Shown here piece by piece: positions 1 through 9,510 of a stretch of 64,000 nucleotides of DNA; position 1 is the stretch's first letter; every line of letters starts with the position of its first letter. Where the stretch lies: the NCBI RefSeq assembly GCF_002778325.1, contig NZ_NESI01000001.1, forward strand, positions 310,001 to 374,000, written 5' to 3'. The position numbers and the translations under genes were made by a program. Under the pieces are notes generated by a model. The model made no database searches. It was not told where the DNA came from and worked only from the letters and a program-made list of their open reading frames with translations. This DNA is from Limnohabitans sp. B9-3 (lineage in GTDB: Bacteria; Pseudomonadota; Gammaproteobacteria; Burkholderiales; Burkholderiaceae_C).

Positions 1-164
1 ATTGAATGACGATAAAGTAGGTCAGGTGTGGCTGTTGAACAAAGGAATCCGTTTTCTTGGTCTTTGGTGTGAAAGCAATGCAAACTCCCACAAACACCAT
101 ACATCCCTACAATGAGTGTGCAGATGGCAACTAATTGAAGGGCTATTTTAATATTGACTTTCAT
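1..164 (-). CDS. small membrane protein, partial (runs off window)
   Basis: Reading leftwards from the ATG at 164 there is an open frame of 54 codons with no stop before the window edge. The first 25 residues form one hydrophobic segment (around IALQLVAICTLIVGMYGVCG) after a short basic start, so it is probably an inner-membrane or exported protein. Several cysteines follow. The start overlaps the last 17 bp of the upstream 282-residue gene in another frame, which fits translational coupling in one AT-rich operon. I do not recognise the family. The length and the C-terminus cannot be seen. Confidence 0.4.
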   Translation of the reverse strand, partial: MKVNIKIALQLVAICTLIVGMYGVCGSLHCFHTKDQENGFLCSTATPDLLYRHS

Positions 165-996
165 TCATCTCGCCGCTTTTAAATGCTGCACCATTATCCG
201 CAACGATGATTTTGTCTAGCTCGTAACTAAAGAAAAATAAAAAATTATCAAAAAGTCTGAGTGGCACCCCATCTTTGAAATCTATCTTGTGGTGCGTCAA
301 TGCAAAATTATCGCCCTCATCTGAAATCAACTTCCATTTCAATGGGGAAAAACTTTCCATATATTCATTGAAGTTGAATTTAATTTGGCTATTTGCCCAA
401 TCAATAAATTTCATAGCTAATGCATTTTCATCCTTCAAAAAATCAAGGCGACCGATGAGATTCATCACTTTATCTTTTTTATTTACCATGATCATAATTG
501 GATGGGGAAGTCCTTCAACGACATGGATCAAATCACCCTCCTCAAGGAGGACTCGATACCGCTTCCTTTTCAAGTAAACCTCGAGAAATTCAGATGTGAA
601 ATCTTTACTTCCAATCAATGAGGGGGCCATCTCATCTTTTAGGCTTCTTATCTCCTCTGTGAGATACAACAAGTCATGCATGATCTTGTCGCCCACTTGG
701 GCCTTGTAACCGTGTTTTTTCAAACACTGCAAGAAGCAACTACAAACCTCATCAAATTGATGCACACTAATTTTGGCGGAATCAATAGCTGTGCGAACTG
801 GGTTTAATCTGTAATCTGATGCTTGCTTTGGGAAAATATATTGTGAATATTTGCATATTCCGTCAATAAACACTTCTTTTCTGGTGAACTTTAGATAGTG
901 ACTCGCATACTCATTGCTGCATACTTTGTCATGCATTTCACCCAAAATTAATTTGAATTTCGGATTGTTCAGAAAATCGTGTGTGGGAAGTTGCAT
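148..996 (-). CDS. hypothetical protein, possible YbjN-like C-terminal domain
   Basis: A 282-residue protein with no signal peptide and no membrane segment. I do not recognise it as a named family. The second half (about residues 140-270) alternates charged and hydrophobic residues in a way that recalls the YbjN / type III chaperone-like fold: a strand, an acidic turn (LLEEGDLIHV), then a strand with VNKKDKVMNLIGRL, and a final helix. This is a shape impression, not a match. Its ATG directly follows the TAA of the upstream 121-residue gene, so the two are very likely translated from one message. Base composition is far more AT-rich than in genes beyond 1.7 kb, which suggests acquired DNA. Confidence 0.6.
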   Translation of the reverse strand: MQLPTHDFLNNPKFKLILGEMHDKVCSNEYASHYLKFTRKEVFIDGICKYSQYIFPKQASDYRLNPVRTAIDSAKISVHQFDEVCSCFLQCLKKHGYKAQVGDKIMHDLLYLTEEIRSLKDEMAPSLIGSKDFTSEFLEVYLKRKRYRVLLEEGDLIHVVEGLPHPIMIMVNKKDKVMNLIGRLDFLKDENALAMKFIDWANSQIKFNFNEYMESFSPLKWKLISDEGDNFALTHHKIDFKDGVPLRLFDNFLFFFSYELDKIIVADNGAAFKSGEMNESQY

Positions 997-1362
997 TTAA
1001 TTTGACAACCACTTGCTGACTTTGGTGGACTTTTTTTGGTCTACAGGTATATTGATCGCTTCCTCAGAGTAGCGAGCAGATGTGAGTTTATCTTGAAAAT
1101 CTTTGATCGTAAATTTATGCATGATGCATAATTTCTTGATCAAATCTAAATCAGCACTGCGTTTTTCAGAAAGCTTCTTGTTTATTATTTGGCTAAGTTC
1201 AGCTTGCTGACGTAACAACTCATCCATCTCATCTATTTTTGAATTTTCCATAGCGAGTCCTTGAAGTTTTCTACAGGTTCTCACTCTATCTTTTTCAACG
1301 TTTTGAAAAATTAATTTTCTTTCATCTGTCGGTTTATGAATATTCTTTAATTTTTTCACCAA
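997..1362 (-). CDS. small basic coiled-coil protein, weakly H-NS-like
   Basis: A 121-residue lysine-rich protein. Residues 45-75 (DELLRQQAELSQIINKKLSE) form a heptad-like helix followed by DLDLIKKLCIMHKFTIKDF, which resembles the linker of H-NS family proteins before their DNA-binding loop. The tail (about 92-120) ends KKSTKVSKWLSN, in the place where H-NS proteins carry a YRDP...W.G.GR.P.W motif, but the glycines and the first tryptophan are absent. It may therefore be a diverged nucleoid-type protein or simply a coiled coil. It is the first gene of the AT-rich minus-strand group, and its stop codon abuts the next start. Confidence 0.55.
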   Translation of the reverse strand: MVKKLKNIHKPTDERKLIFQNVEKDRVRTCRKLQGLAMENSKIDEMDELLRQQAELSQIINKKLSEKRSADLDLIKKLCIMHKFTIKDFQDKLTSARYSEEAINIPVDQKKSTKVSKWLSN

Positions 1363-1426
1363 TTAAAAATTGAATTTTATTTAATTATTTAAATAGATGA
1401 TTAAATCTTATGCATTTTTAGAGACG

Positions 1427-1461
1427 AAAAAAAACCCTAAGAGATGTAATCACTTAGGGTT
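1427..1461 (-). terminator. rho-independent terminator (minus direction)
   Basis: Arms AACCCTAAG (1433-1441) and CTTAGGGTT (1453-1461) pair perfectly over 9 bp with an 11-nt loop. On the minus strand the stem is followed by a run of eight T (1427-1434 read in reverse). No gene is visible upstream of it on the minus strand up to 1.75 kb, so it may be a leftover from a lost or displaced transcript. Confidence 0.75.
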
Positions 1462-1718
1462 CTTGACTGGCGGAGCAGAACATGCTTCATCACAAACCGC
1501 CTAAGTTTCCCAAGGACAAGCCGATTAAGCACTTGGGGTTTAAGTCTGCATTCTAAATGTTGAGACATCTTCTTGTTAAAAGAGTTTTCAGAACATCTGT
1601 GTTGAAGTTATCCAGAATTTGAAGCTGATAGGTCGCTCCACTGTGCCCTTTCGACCCAAAGCGGACGTTTGCTCATCCAATAAAAGTTTATTAATTTAAC
1701 CTCCAGTTTTTTGATGTG

Positions 1719-1753
1719 TATACCTCGAAGTTTGAGGCATATACTTCAAACTT
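1719..1753 (+). promoter_or_regulatory. chrB operator/promoter region
   Basis: A perfect inverted repeat AAGTTTGA (1728-1735) / TCAAACTT (1746-1753) with a 10-bp spacer ends one base before the chrB ATG. Overlaid on it is an imperfect direct repeat starting TATAC at 1719 and 1740 (11 of 15 positions match), a period of 21 bp or two helical turns. TATACT at 1740-1745 makes a good -10 box, which would place transcription start at or next to the ATG. ChrB proteins are reported chromate-responsive regulators, so self-binding here is plausible. Confidence 0.55.
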
Positions 1754-2698
1754 ATGTGGAGCGCTCTTTTTCTCACCCTGCCAACGCAACCGAAGGCAAT
1801 TCGCCTGCGCATTTGGCGTGCGCTCAAAACTCTTGGGTGCCCTTCATTGCGTGATGGCGTTTATTTGCTGCCTGAGTCTCACGCTGAATTGTTCGATCCG
1901 CTAGTTTCTGAGGTACGCGAGAACGGTGGTCAGGCGCATGTGCTGCAACTTTCAACTCATGACGAAGCAATGCGCACCGAAGTGCTAGCCTTGTTTGACC
2001 GCACCAAATCTTATGCCGAATGGCATGTTGAAGTGGAGGCGCTGAACGCCTTACTCCCGGGACTTGACGAAACTGAAGCTAGGCGTCGCTGGCGGGGGGT
2101 CACAGAATCACTGCAAGTGTTGCGCCGTCTTGATTACTACCCTGGCGCTGCCGCCCAACAGGCACAAGCTGAACTTGATGATTTGCGCCAAACTCTTGAC
2201 ACTCGATTTTCAAAGGGTGAGCCGAAGGCGCAGCCAAGTCATGGCATCGCGCGCCTTGACTCTCTCAAATTCAAGGGAAAGCGCTGGGCGACACGTTCTC
2301 GCCCTTGGGTAGATCGCCTGGCTTGCGCTTGGCTAATTCGTCGCTTCATTGACCCAGAAGCATCTTTTATTTGGCTTGCCGACCCTGCGGGTGCGACACC
2401 TCCACCGCGCGGCGTTTTGGGATTTGACTTTGACGGTGCCCGATTCACACATATTGGCTCGCGCGTGAGCTTTGAGGTATTGGCGGCGAGCTTCGGATTG
2501 GATTCGGATCAGCAGCTGCAGCGAATTGCCCGTGCTGTTCATTTTCTGGACGTTGGCGGAATTCCCGTTGCAGAGGCAGCTGGACTGGAACTCGTTTTGG
2601 CAGGACTGCGGGAGGTCCACACCAACGATGATGCTCTGGCTCAAGCAGCTGCCCTGGTCTTTGATGCGCTCTATGCCGCCCCAGGAATATCTGAATGA
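1754..2698 (+). CDS. chrB: ChrB chromate resistance/regulatory protein
   Basis: A 314-residue ChrB family protein. The N-terminal part ([20 protein letters not shown], then [10 protein letters not shown]) is the ChrB N-domain, with basic residues suited to DNA binding. The C-terminal part ([20 protein letters not shown], from about residue 175) is the ChrB C-domain. Members act as chromate-sensing regulators of chrA or assist chromate resistance. The ATG at 1754 is the only usable start, since an in-frame TGA lies at 1733, and no Shine-Dalgarno precedes it. The stop overlaps the chrA start by 4 bp (ATGA), so the two form an operon. Confidence 0.9.
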   Translation: MWSALFLTLPTQPKAIRLRIWRALKTLGCPSLRDGVYLLPESHAELFDPLVSEVRENGGQAHVLQLSTHDEAMRTEVLALFDRTKSYAEWHVEVEALNALLPGLDETEARRRWRGVTESLQVLRRLDYYPGAAAQQAQAELDDLRQTLDTRFSKGEPKAQPSHGIARLDSLKFKGKRWATRSRPWVDRLACAWLIRRFIDPEASFIWLADPAGATPPPRGVLGFDFDGARFTHIGSRVSFEVLAASFGLDSDQQLQRIARAVHFLDVGGIPVAEAAGLELVLAGLREVHTNDDALAQAAALVFDALYAAPGISE

Positions 2699-4074
2699 AC
2701 CTCGATCCCGTCACATCAAAAATTCCCACCGAACCCGATATGCCACCCGCGCCGGTGAGCTTTGGCGAGGCCTTTCGTTTTTGGCTCAAGCTTGGCTTTG
2801 TCAGCTTCGGTGGCCCAGCCGGGCAGATTGCCATCATGCACACTGAGCTGGTGGAGCGCAGGCGCTGGATCAGCGAGCAGCGTTTTTTGCACGCACTGAA
2901 CTACTGCATGCTTCTCCCAGGCCCGGAGGCGCAGCAACTTGCCACCTATATCGGCTGGCTCATGCACCGTACATGGGGCGGTATCGTCGCTGGCGCACTG
3001 TTTGTGTTGCCCTCGCTTTTCATCCTGATCACACTGAGCTGGATTTACCTGCGCTTTGGCGACGTTCCGCTGGTAGCCGGTATCTTCTATGGACTCAAGC
3101 CCGCAGTGACTGCGCTGGTACTGCACGCCGCCCATCGCATTGGAACAAGGGCGTTGAAAAATCGTTGGATGTGGGCCATAGCCGCAGCTTCGTTCATCGC
3201 GATTTTTGCATTTGACACACCGTTTCCAGCCATCGTTCTCGCAGCTGCTTTGGTCGGTTGGTTGGGCTCGCGACGCTGGCCCGATGTTTTTACTCTCGGC
3301 GGCGGACATGGCTCAAACAAAACCAGTTATGGCCCCGCACTGATCGACGACCATACGCCTACACCTTTGCACGCAAAGTTTTCTCGGGCCAGACTTTTGA
3401 AAGTTCTCCTTGTAGGTCTCGGGCTGTGGTTGCTGGCGATGGTGACACTGATCGCGGTCAACGGCCTGGAGGGCACTTTGACGCAAATGGGCTGGTTTTT
3501 CACCAAAGCAGCACTACTGACTTTCGGCGGAGCCTATGCCGTCTTGCCCTACGTCTATCAAGGGGCAGTCGACACCCACCAGTGGCTTAGCGGTCCGCAA
3601 ATGATCGATGGCCTGGCCCTGGGCGAAACAACGCCGGGCCCGCTGATCATGGTGGTTGCCTTTGTCGGCTTTCTGGGTGGCTGGTTGAAAGAGGTATCAG
3701 GCCCGGACGCCCTGTTTCTGGGTGGGGCGTTGGCCGCTACCGTGGTGACTTTTTTTACCTTCCTGCCCTCATTCATCTTCATTTTGGCCGGTGGTCCGGT
3801 GGTCGAGGCCACCCACGGTAAGCTGGGATTCACCGCACCCCTGTCAGCGATCACGGCGGCGGTGGTGGGCGTGATCTTGAATCTGGCCATGTTTTTTGCC
3901 CACCATGTCCTCTGGCCCCAAGGATTCGAGGGAAGGTTCGATCTGATGTCGGCTTTAATTGCCGCTGGTGCTGCAGTGGCGCTCTTTCGCTTCAAGGTTG
4001 GCGTCATGACGCTGCTGACAGGTAGTGCTCTGGTTGGCTTGGCGGTGTCCTGGCTGTTCCCCCTGCTGGGCTGA
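2695..4074 (+). CDS. chrA: ChrA chromate efflux transporter
   Basis: A 459-residue CHR family transporter that exports chromate from the cytoplasm. It is a long-type ChrA with two homologous halves: the first has [20 protein letters not shown] and [15 protein letters not shown], the second has [19 protein letters not shown] and [15 protein letters not shown]. About ten to twelve hydrophobic segments are visible, separated by a hydrophilic central loop (roughly residues 200-230). It follows chrB with a 4-bp overlap and is probably translated by coupling. The family is usually specific for chromate or sulfate-like oxyanions. Confidence 0.95.
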   Translation: MNLDPVTSKIPTEPDMPPAPVSFGEAFRFWLKLGFVSFGGPAGQIAIMHTELVERRRWISEQRFLHALNYCMLLPGPEAQQLATYIGWLMHRTWGGIVAGALFVLPSLFILITLSWIYLRFGDVPLVAGIFYGLKPAVTALVLHAAHRIGTRALKNRWMWAIAAASFIAIFAFDTPFPAIVLAAALVGWLGSRRWPDVFTLGGGHGSNKTSYGPALIDDHTPTPLHAKFSRARLLKVLLVGLGLWLLAMVTLIAVNGLEGTLTQMGWFFTKAALLTFGGAYAVLPYVYQGAVDTHQWLSGPQMIDGLALGETTPGPLIMVVAFVGFLGGWLKEVSGPDALFLGGALAATVVTFFTFLPSFIFILAGGPVVEATHGKLGFTAPLSAITAAVVGVILNLAMFFAHHVLWPQGFEGRFDLMSALIAAGAAVALFRFKVGVMTLLTGSALVGLAVSWLFPLLG

Positions 4075-4114
4075 GGGATACAGGTCATCGATATTTTGTG
4101 ATGGAGAGTTAAAG

Positions 4115-5053
4115 ATGTTCATGATGTCGCGCCGGGTTTTGACTCGGCTGTTGGTGAGTTTTTTTGCAGTCCAGACGATGTGGGCATCGGCTGTGGAGGT
4201 TCGCTTTGAGCCCGTGGCGGACGGCGTTTACGCTTACGTGGGCGATATCGGCGGTCGAACGGTGGCCAACCAGGGCCTGAATGCTAACCTTGGGCTGGTC
4301 CTTACATCAGGCGGTGCCGTACTGATTGACAGTGGTTCGACGTTTCAAACCGCTCGTGCCATCCACGAAGCAGTGCGCCGAGTGACACAGCAGCCCGTAC
4401 GCTGGGTCATCAACACGGGCGGACAGGATCATCGATGGCTGGGCAATGGCTACTTCAAGGCACAAGGGGCTGAGTTGATTGCCCACGCTGCAGCTGTGCC
4501 GGACATGCGCTCGCGCGGCGGCGATCAGTTCGCTGCACTTCGCACCTTACTGGGACCTGCTGCAGATGGAACGGAGCTGAGCTTTCCCAGCAGACTGCTG
4601 CAGGGGCCTGAAGCGCGATTGGAGCTCGGCGGTACCGTTTTCGAGTTTCGCCATCGCGGGGGTGGCCACACTCCTGGCGACTTGATGGTGTGGCTGCCCC
4701 ACGTCCAAGTGGCTTTCTCGGGTGACATTGTTTATGTGGACCGTTTGCTGTCAGTTTTGCCTGTGAGCAGCACGCGGGCATGGGTAGAGGCCCTCAACGC
4801 TTTGGCTCAATGGAATCCAAAACGCATTGTTCCAGGGCATGGGCGCATCACTGACAGCAAAACAGCCAAGGCACAAAGCCACGATTATTTGCAAGCCATG
4901 CGTTCACACATGCAACGCGCTGTGGAGCAAGGTGTAGACATTAGCGAAGCGGTCAAGTCATTCAACGTCAAGCCTTTCATGAACCTGGCAAACGCAGCTG
5001 AGTTGCACCCGGGAAACGCCAGCCGCACCTACCTTGAGGTCGAGCGTGAGTAA
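4115..5053 (+). CDS. secreted metallo-beta-lactamase-fold protein, altered metal motif
   Basis: A 312-residue protein with an N-terminal signal peptide (basic MFMMSRR, hydrophobic core, likely cleavage near AVQTMWASA) and an MBL fold. GGGHTPGD (His about 185), SGD (Asp about 204) and PGHG (His about 242) match the later metal-binding motifs. The family's first motif, HxHxDH, is replaced by NTGGQDH (residues 100-106), so most of its zinc ligands are missing. The start at 4115 has GGAGAG 7-12 bases upstream and gives a proper signal peptide, which the upstream in-frame starts do not. It lies 40 bp after chrA, probably in the same operon. Its substrate is unknown. Confidence 0.8.
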   Translation: MFMMSRRVLTRLLVSFFAVQTMWASAVEVRFEPVADGVYAYVGDIGGRTVANQGLNANLGLVLTSGGAVLIDSGSTFQTARAIHEAVRRVTQQPVRWVINTGGQDHRWLGNGYFKAQGAELIAHAAAVPDMRSRGGDQFAALRTLLGPAADGTELSFPSRLLQGPEARLELGGTVFEFRHRGGGHTPGDLMVWLPHVQVAFSGDIVYVDRLLSVLPVSSTRAWVEALNALAQWNPKRIVPGHGRITDSKTAKAQSHDYLQAMRSHMQRAVEQGVDISEAVKSFNVKPFMNLANAAELHPGNASRTYLEVERE

Positions 5054-5165
5054 TGTGGTCGCTGTTGTGGAGCATTCGTCGAAATTGCACTTTACGAGTT
5101 AGGGATCTCGTGGGGATGGAAATTTACGAATGGTCTTTTGATCCAGACAGTGTTTTTTGAAACAC

Positions 5166-6017
5166 ATGCTGGCAGTTGATCGCCCGAACGTCGTTGCAGT
5201 TTTGTTCAGCTTGGCATTGCATGCTGCAGTCTTGGCGTTGGTCAGCGGTTATCAGTTCGGCTTCCGTAGTGCCGACAAAGAATCTTCCCCAAGTCGAATC
5301 GTCTTCATGCAGGTGTTGCCACCACCGCAAGATGACCTACCCATGGGGAGCCAGGAACTTTCGCCAGCGATCGATTCACCAAACCCAACAGCACTCGGCA
5401 TTGCCCCAATCACTGAGTCGACAGACAGGTCACCGCCAGCCAAAGAGCCAGCCACCATGGAAGCGCCTTCAGCGCCAACAGCAGAAGAATGGGCTTTTGC
5501 GGGAAGTTACACAAACAAAAACAGCAAAGGCTATCGGTACAACTGGGGCCAACAGGTGCGCAGCATGATGGGTACTGTTGTCGAAGGGCCTGATCAAGGT
5601 TACGTTCGTTTCAGGATTGAAATTGCACCCGACGGGACACTGGCCAAGTTGGAAACCATTTGGACGACGTCCGCAGTGGCCGAGCAACTGGCGCGCAAGG
5701 CGGTTGAAAACATGCCGTCACTGCCGCCGACCCCAACAGGAAAGCCGCTTATTTTTGAGAAAACAATCTCGTTCACGCCGTTTGCTTCTGACGGTCCACC
5801 GAGTTACAAAGATGACTGCTTGCCGGATCCGCCTGTTTTTCGAAACCCGTTTGCGTGGGATGGCAAATCACCACAAACGGTGGCAACTCCACCAAAGGCT
5901 GAAAAGCTCGATCCACAAGCCATGGAGGATTGCCTCAGACAGTTGCCAAGAGACTCTATTGAAGCCGAAATGGCACGTGATAGACGTGAGATGGAACGAT
6001 GGGGTTGGAATAAGTAA
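5166..6017 (+). CDS. TonB-like energy transducer protein
   Basis: A 283-residue protein with one N-terminal membrane segment (VVAVLFSLALHAAVLALVSGY, containing the SxxxH pattern of TonB anchors). A proline-rich stretch follows (about 45-105), then a TonB-like C-terminal domain with VRFRIEIAPDGTLAKLE and a conserved run ending FEKTISFTPF (about 135-205). An extra charged tail of 80 residues with two cysteines follows. No exbB or exbD is near, so it may borrow them or act in envelope stress. A TTG start nine bases upstream (5157) is also possible; no clear Shine-Dalgarno supports either start. Confidence 0.65.
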   Translation: MLAVDRPNVVAVLFSLALHAAVLALVSGYQFGFRSADKESSPSRIVFMQVLPPPQDDLPMGSQELSPAIDSPNPTALGIAPITESTDRSPPAKEPATMEAPSAPTAEEWAFAGSYTNKNSKGYRYNWGQQVRSMMGTVVEGPDQGYVRFRIEIAPDGTLAKLETIWTTSAVAEQLARKAVENMPSLPPTPTGKPLIFEKTISFTPFASDGPPSYKDDCLPDPPVFRNPFAWDGKSPQTVATPPKAEKLDPQAMEDCLRQLPRDSIEAEMARDRREMERWGWNK

Positions 6018-6121
6018 ATCTGAACTTGTTAGCAATTCAAAACATCGTCAGAAGCTAATGCTTACCCGTGGGATGCACCAATCCACCCCGCTGAGAAAAA
6101 AGCACAGCCAACCGGTATGAA

Positions 6122-6146
6122 CCTATATGAAACCACTACATATAGG
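6122..6146 (+). promoter_or_regulatory. perfect palindrome, likely operator of HTH gene
   Basis: CCTATATG (6122-6129) and CATATAGG (6139-6146) form an exact 8-bp inverted repeat around a 9-bp spacer. The centre lies about 30 bp before the ATG of the HTH protein, just upstream of its AGGAG at 6152-6156. Position and symmetry fit autoregulation by a dimeric DNA-binding protein. It has no T-run, so it is not a terminator. Confidence 0.6.
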
Positions 6147-6163
6147 CATCAAGGAGCAAGTCC

Positions 6164-6496
6164 ATGGCTACTAACAACACCTCATCTTCGAACCCACTGG
6201 CTGAAAAAATGGGCGACGTGCTGGACGCCCTGTCCAGTGGCATCGCCAAAACCGCAGCCAACGAACCCAAGTTCGAGCCCCAACTCCTGGTTCCAGAGGT
6301 CCCGGCCGAACCTGCCCGCCAACTCCTGAGCGAAACAATGCTTGCCGATCGTTGGGTGTGTTCAGTCGCACGCCTTCAGCGCTGGCGTACCGTCGGCGAG
6401 GGCCCGCAGTACTTGAAGATCGTAGGGAAAGTTTTGTACCGGCTCAAAGACATTGAGGCCTATGAAGAAGCCTGTCTGATCCGGAAGGTGTTCTAG
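6164..6496 (+). CDS. small helix-turn-helix DNA-binding protein
   Basis: A 110-residue protein. The first 55 residues are low in structure and rich in Ala, Pro and Glu. Residues 57-104 (LADRWVCSVARLQRWRTVGE, then GPQYLKIVGKVLYRLKDIEAYE) form an excisionase / MerR-type HTH domain with a winged-helix ending, as in HTH_17 proteins such as AlpA. A strong AGGAG precedes the ATG by 7 bases and a perfect palindrome lies just upstream. It ends 71 bp before the 3' end of tRNA-Ser, transcribed towards it. This fits a remnant of an integrated element or a stand-alone autoregulator. Confidence 0.75.
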   Translation: MATNNTSSSNPLAEKMGDVLDALSSGIAKTAANEPKFEPQLLVPEVPAEPARQLLSETMLADRWVCSVARLQRWRTVGEGPQYLKIVGKVLYRLKDIEAYEEACLIRKVF

Positions 6497-6567
6497 CGGC
6501 GCACCCAAGGAGGCCCCGAACGGGTTGTAAATTGTTCGAACGACTTGGAATCAGTTCGAAATAGTCT

Positions 6568-6657
<90 letters not shown>

Positions 6658-6691
6658 TGATGCGGTTCGTTTTGTCGAAGCGAGTATTCTA

Positions 6692-8014
<1,323 letters not shown>

Positions 8015-8950
8015 TTACTTCAATCCTTTGGGAAGCGGGAATTTGATGGTTTCTTCAACCCCATCCAAGGTTCGCACCGACACGGCACCCAAGGCACGAA
8101 GTCGGGTGATGACTTGCTGCACCAAGATGTCGGGGGCCGACGCACCGGCGGTCAAACCCACACGGGTCTTGCCTTCAAACCACGCGGTTTGAAGCTCTTC
8201 GGCGCTGTCGATCATGTAACTTTGGGCGCCGTAGCGCTGGGCCACATCGCGCAAACGGTTGCTGTTGGAGCTAGAAGGGCTGCCCACGACGATGACCAAA
8301 TCCACCTCGGCGCTCAGCACCTTCACAGCGTCTTGGCGGTTTTGGGTGGCGTAGCAGATGTCTTGCATCTTGGGTCGACGGATGCTGGGAAACCGTGCCA
8401 CCACCGCCTCGGTGATGTGCGCAGCATCGTCCACGCTCAAGGTGGTTTGGGTGACCACGGCCAAGCGCTCGGTTTGCTTAGGGTTGACGTGCGCCACATC
8501 GGCCACATCTTCAACCAAGTAAATACCGTCGAGCAACTGGCCCATGGTGCCCTCTACTTCGGGATGCCCCTTGTGGCCAATCATGATGAACTCAAAGCCC
8601 TCTTTGTGCAGTTTGGCCACTTCAACGTGAACCTTGCTCACCAGCGGGCAGGTGGCATCAAACACGGTGAAGCCACGACGTTCTGCCTCCGCCTCGACCG
8701 ACTTGGGCACGCCATGCGCGCTGAAGACCAAGGTGGCACCGGGCGGCACATCGGCCAAGTCTTCGATGAAGATGGCGCCGCGGCTTTTCAGGTTGTCCAC
8801 CACGTAGGTGTTGTGCACGATCTCGTGGCGCACATACACGGGCGAGCCATATTTGGCCAGTGCGCGCTCCACAATTTCAATGGCACGGTCCACACCCGCA
8901 CAAAAGCCGCGTGGTTCGGCAAGGATGATTTCTTGAAGAATGCTGGTCAT
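8015..8950 (-). CDS. ispH: 4-hydroxy-3-methylbut-2-enyl diphosphate reductase
   Basis: A 311-residue IspH (LytB), the last enzyme of the MEP isoprenoid pathway. It reduces HMBPP to IPP and DMAPP with an iron-sulfur cluster. The three cluster cysteines are visible in [11 protein letters not shown] (Cys17), [12 protein letters not shown] and [18 protein letters not shown] and the [10 protein letters not shown] substrate motif are also present. It follows the SlpA/FkpB-type isomerase gene on the same strand with a 23-bp gap, an order found in many proteobacteria, and runs without a gap into serS. Confidence 0.98.
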   Translation of the reverse strand: MTSILQEIILAEPRGFCAGVDRAIEIVERALAKYGSPVYVRHEIVHNTYVVDNLKSRGAIFIEDLADVPPGATLVFSAHGVPKSVEAEAERRGFTVFDATCPLVSKVHVEVAKLHKEGFEFIMIGHKGHPEVEGTMGQLLDGIYLVEDVADVAHVNPKQTERLAVVTQTTLSVDDAAHITEAVVARFPSIRRPKMQDICYATQNRQDAVKVLSAEVDLVIVVGSPSSSNSNRLRDVAQRYGAQSYMIDSAEELQTAWFEGKTRVGLTAGASAPDILVQQVITRLRALGAVSVRTLDGVEETIKFPLPKGLK

Positions 8951-8973
8951 AAAACTGCTTCTTTAAAGGGCGG

Positions 8974-9432
8974 TTACAAAATGCCGATGACGTGCACTTC
9001 AAACGTCACGGGTTGATTGGCCAAGGGGTGGTTGAAGTCAAACAGCACCGCGTCGTCGCTGACTTGCTGCACGGCACCGGCAAAAGAACCTTGGTCATTC
9101 GGGGCAGGAAACTGAACCACATCGCCCACAGCGTATTGCTCGTCAGGGTCGCCAAATTCTTTCAGCAAGCTCTTGCTGACCCACTGCTGCATGTCGGGGT
9201 TGCGCTCGCCAAACGCGGCGCCCGCAGGCAGCTCAAACGTGATGCGCGTGCCCTCAGCCAAGCCCAACAACTGCTGCTCCAACGCGGGTGACAACTCGCC
9301 CGAACCGAGCGACAAGGTGGCTGGTTTATCGTTGAAAGTGTTGATGACATCGCCTTGCGGTCCCGAAAGCCGGTAGTGCAGCGTTAAAAATGAAGCCGGG
9401 CCGATGGTAGGGTGGTCGTTGGATGCTGACAT
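8974..9432 (-). CDS. fkpB: FKBP-type peptidyl-prolyl cis-trans isomerase, SlpA/FkpB type
   Basis: A 152-residue FKBP-type isomerase. The FKBP strand LTLHYRLSGPQGDVINTFND and the acidic loop GELSPALEQQLLGLAEG are visible. The inserted-in-flap segment (GAAFGERNPDMQQWVSKSLL) is typical of the SlyD/SlpA group, and the end reads FDFNHPLANQPVTFEVHVIG. It helps folding of proline-containing proteins in the cytoplasm. The ATG at 9432 gives the standard length; a longer in-frame extension to 9666 runs into radC on the other strand and has no family support. It lies upstream of ispH. Confidence 0.93.
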   Translation of the reverse strand: MSASNDHPTIGPASFLTLHYRLSGPQGDVINTFNDKPATLSLGSGELSPALEQQLLGLAEGTRITFELPAGAAFGERNPDMQQWVSKSLLKEFGDPDEQYAVGDVVQFPAPNDQGSFAGAVQQVSDDAVLFDFNHPLANQPVTFEVHVIGIL

Positions 9433-9510
9433 GAGACTCTCTATGAACTGAGGTCTATTGTAGAAAGCTCCAGCCTTGTCACCTGCACCCCCTTCCACGA
9501 GAGCTACGCC

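Larger units (their letters stand above)
1363..1753. other. 391-bp intergenic region
   Basis: Divergent space between the AT-rich minus-strand genes and chrB. The left part (1363-1426) is very AT-rich and probably holds the minus-strand promoter, though no single hexamer pair stands out. It also contains a terminator-like hairpin (1427-1461), an 8-nt tRNA-3'-end-like stretch (TGGCGGAG near 1470), a weak CCCAAG/CTTGGG inverted repeat around 1510-1540, and the chrB operator region. No convincing small gene was seen. Confidence 0.6.

Noticed and set aside
1469-1560. Possible tRNA gene on the minus strand starting from TGGCGGAG
   Set aside because: No T-loop, anticodon stem or matching acceptor 5' side follows; only eight bases resemble a tRNA end.
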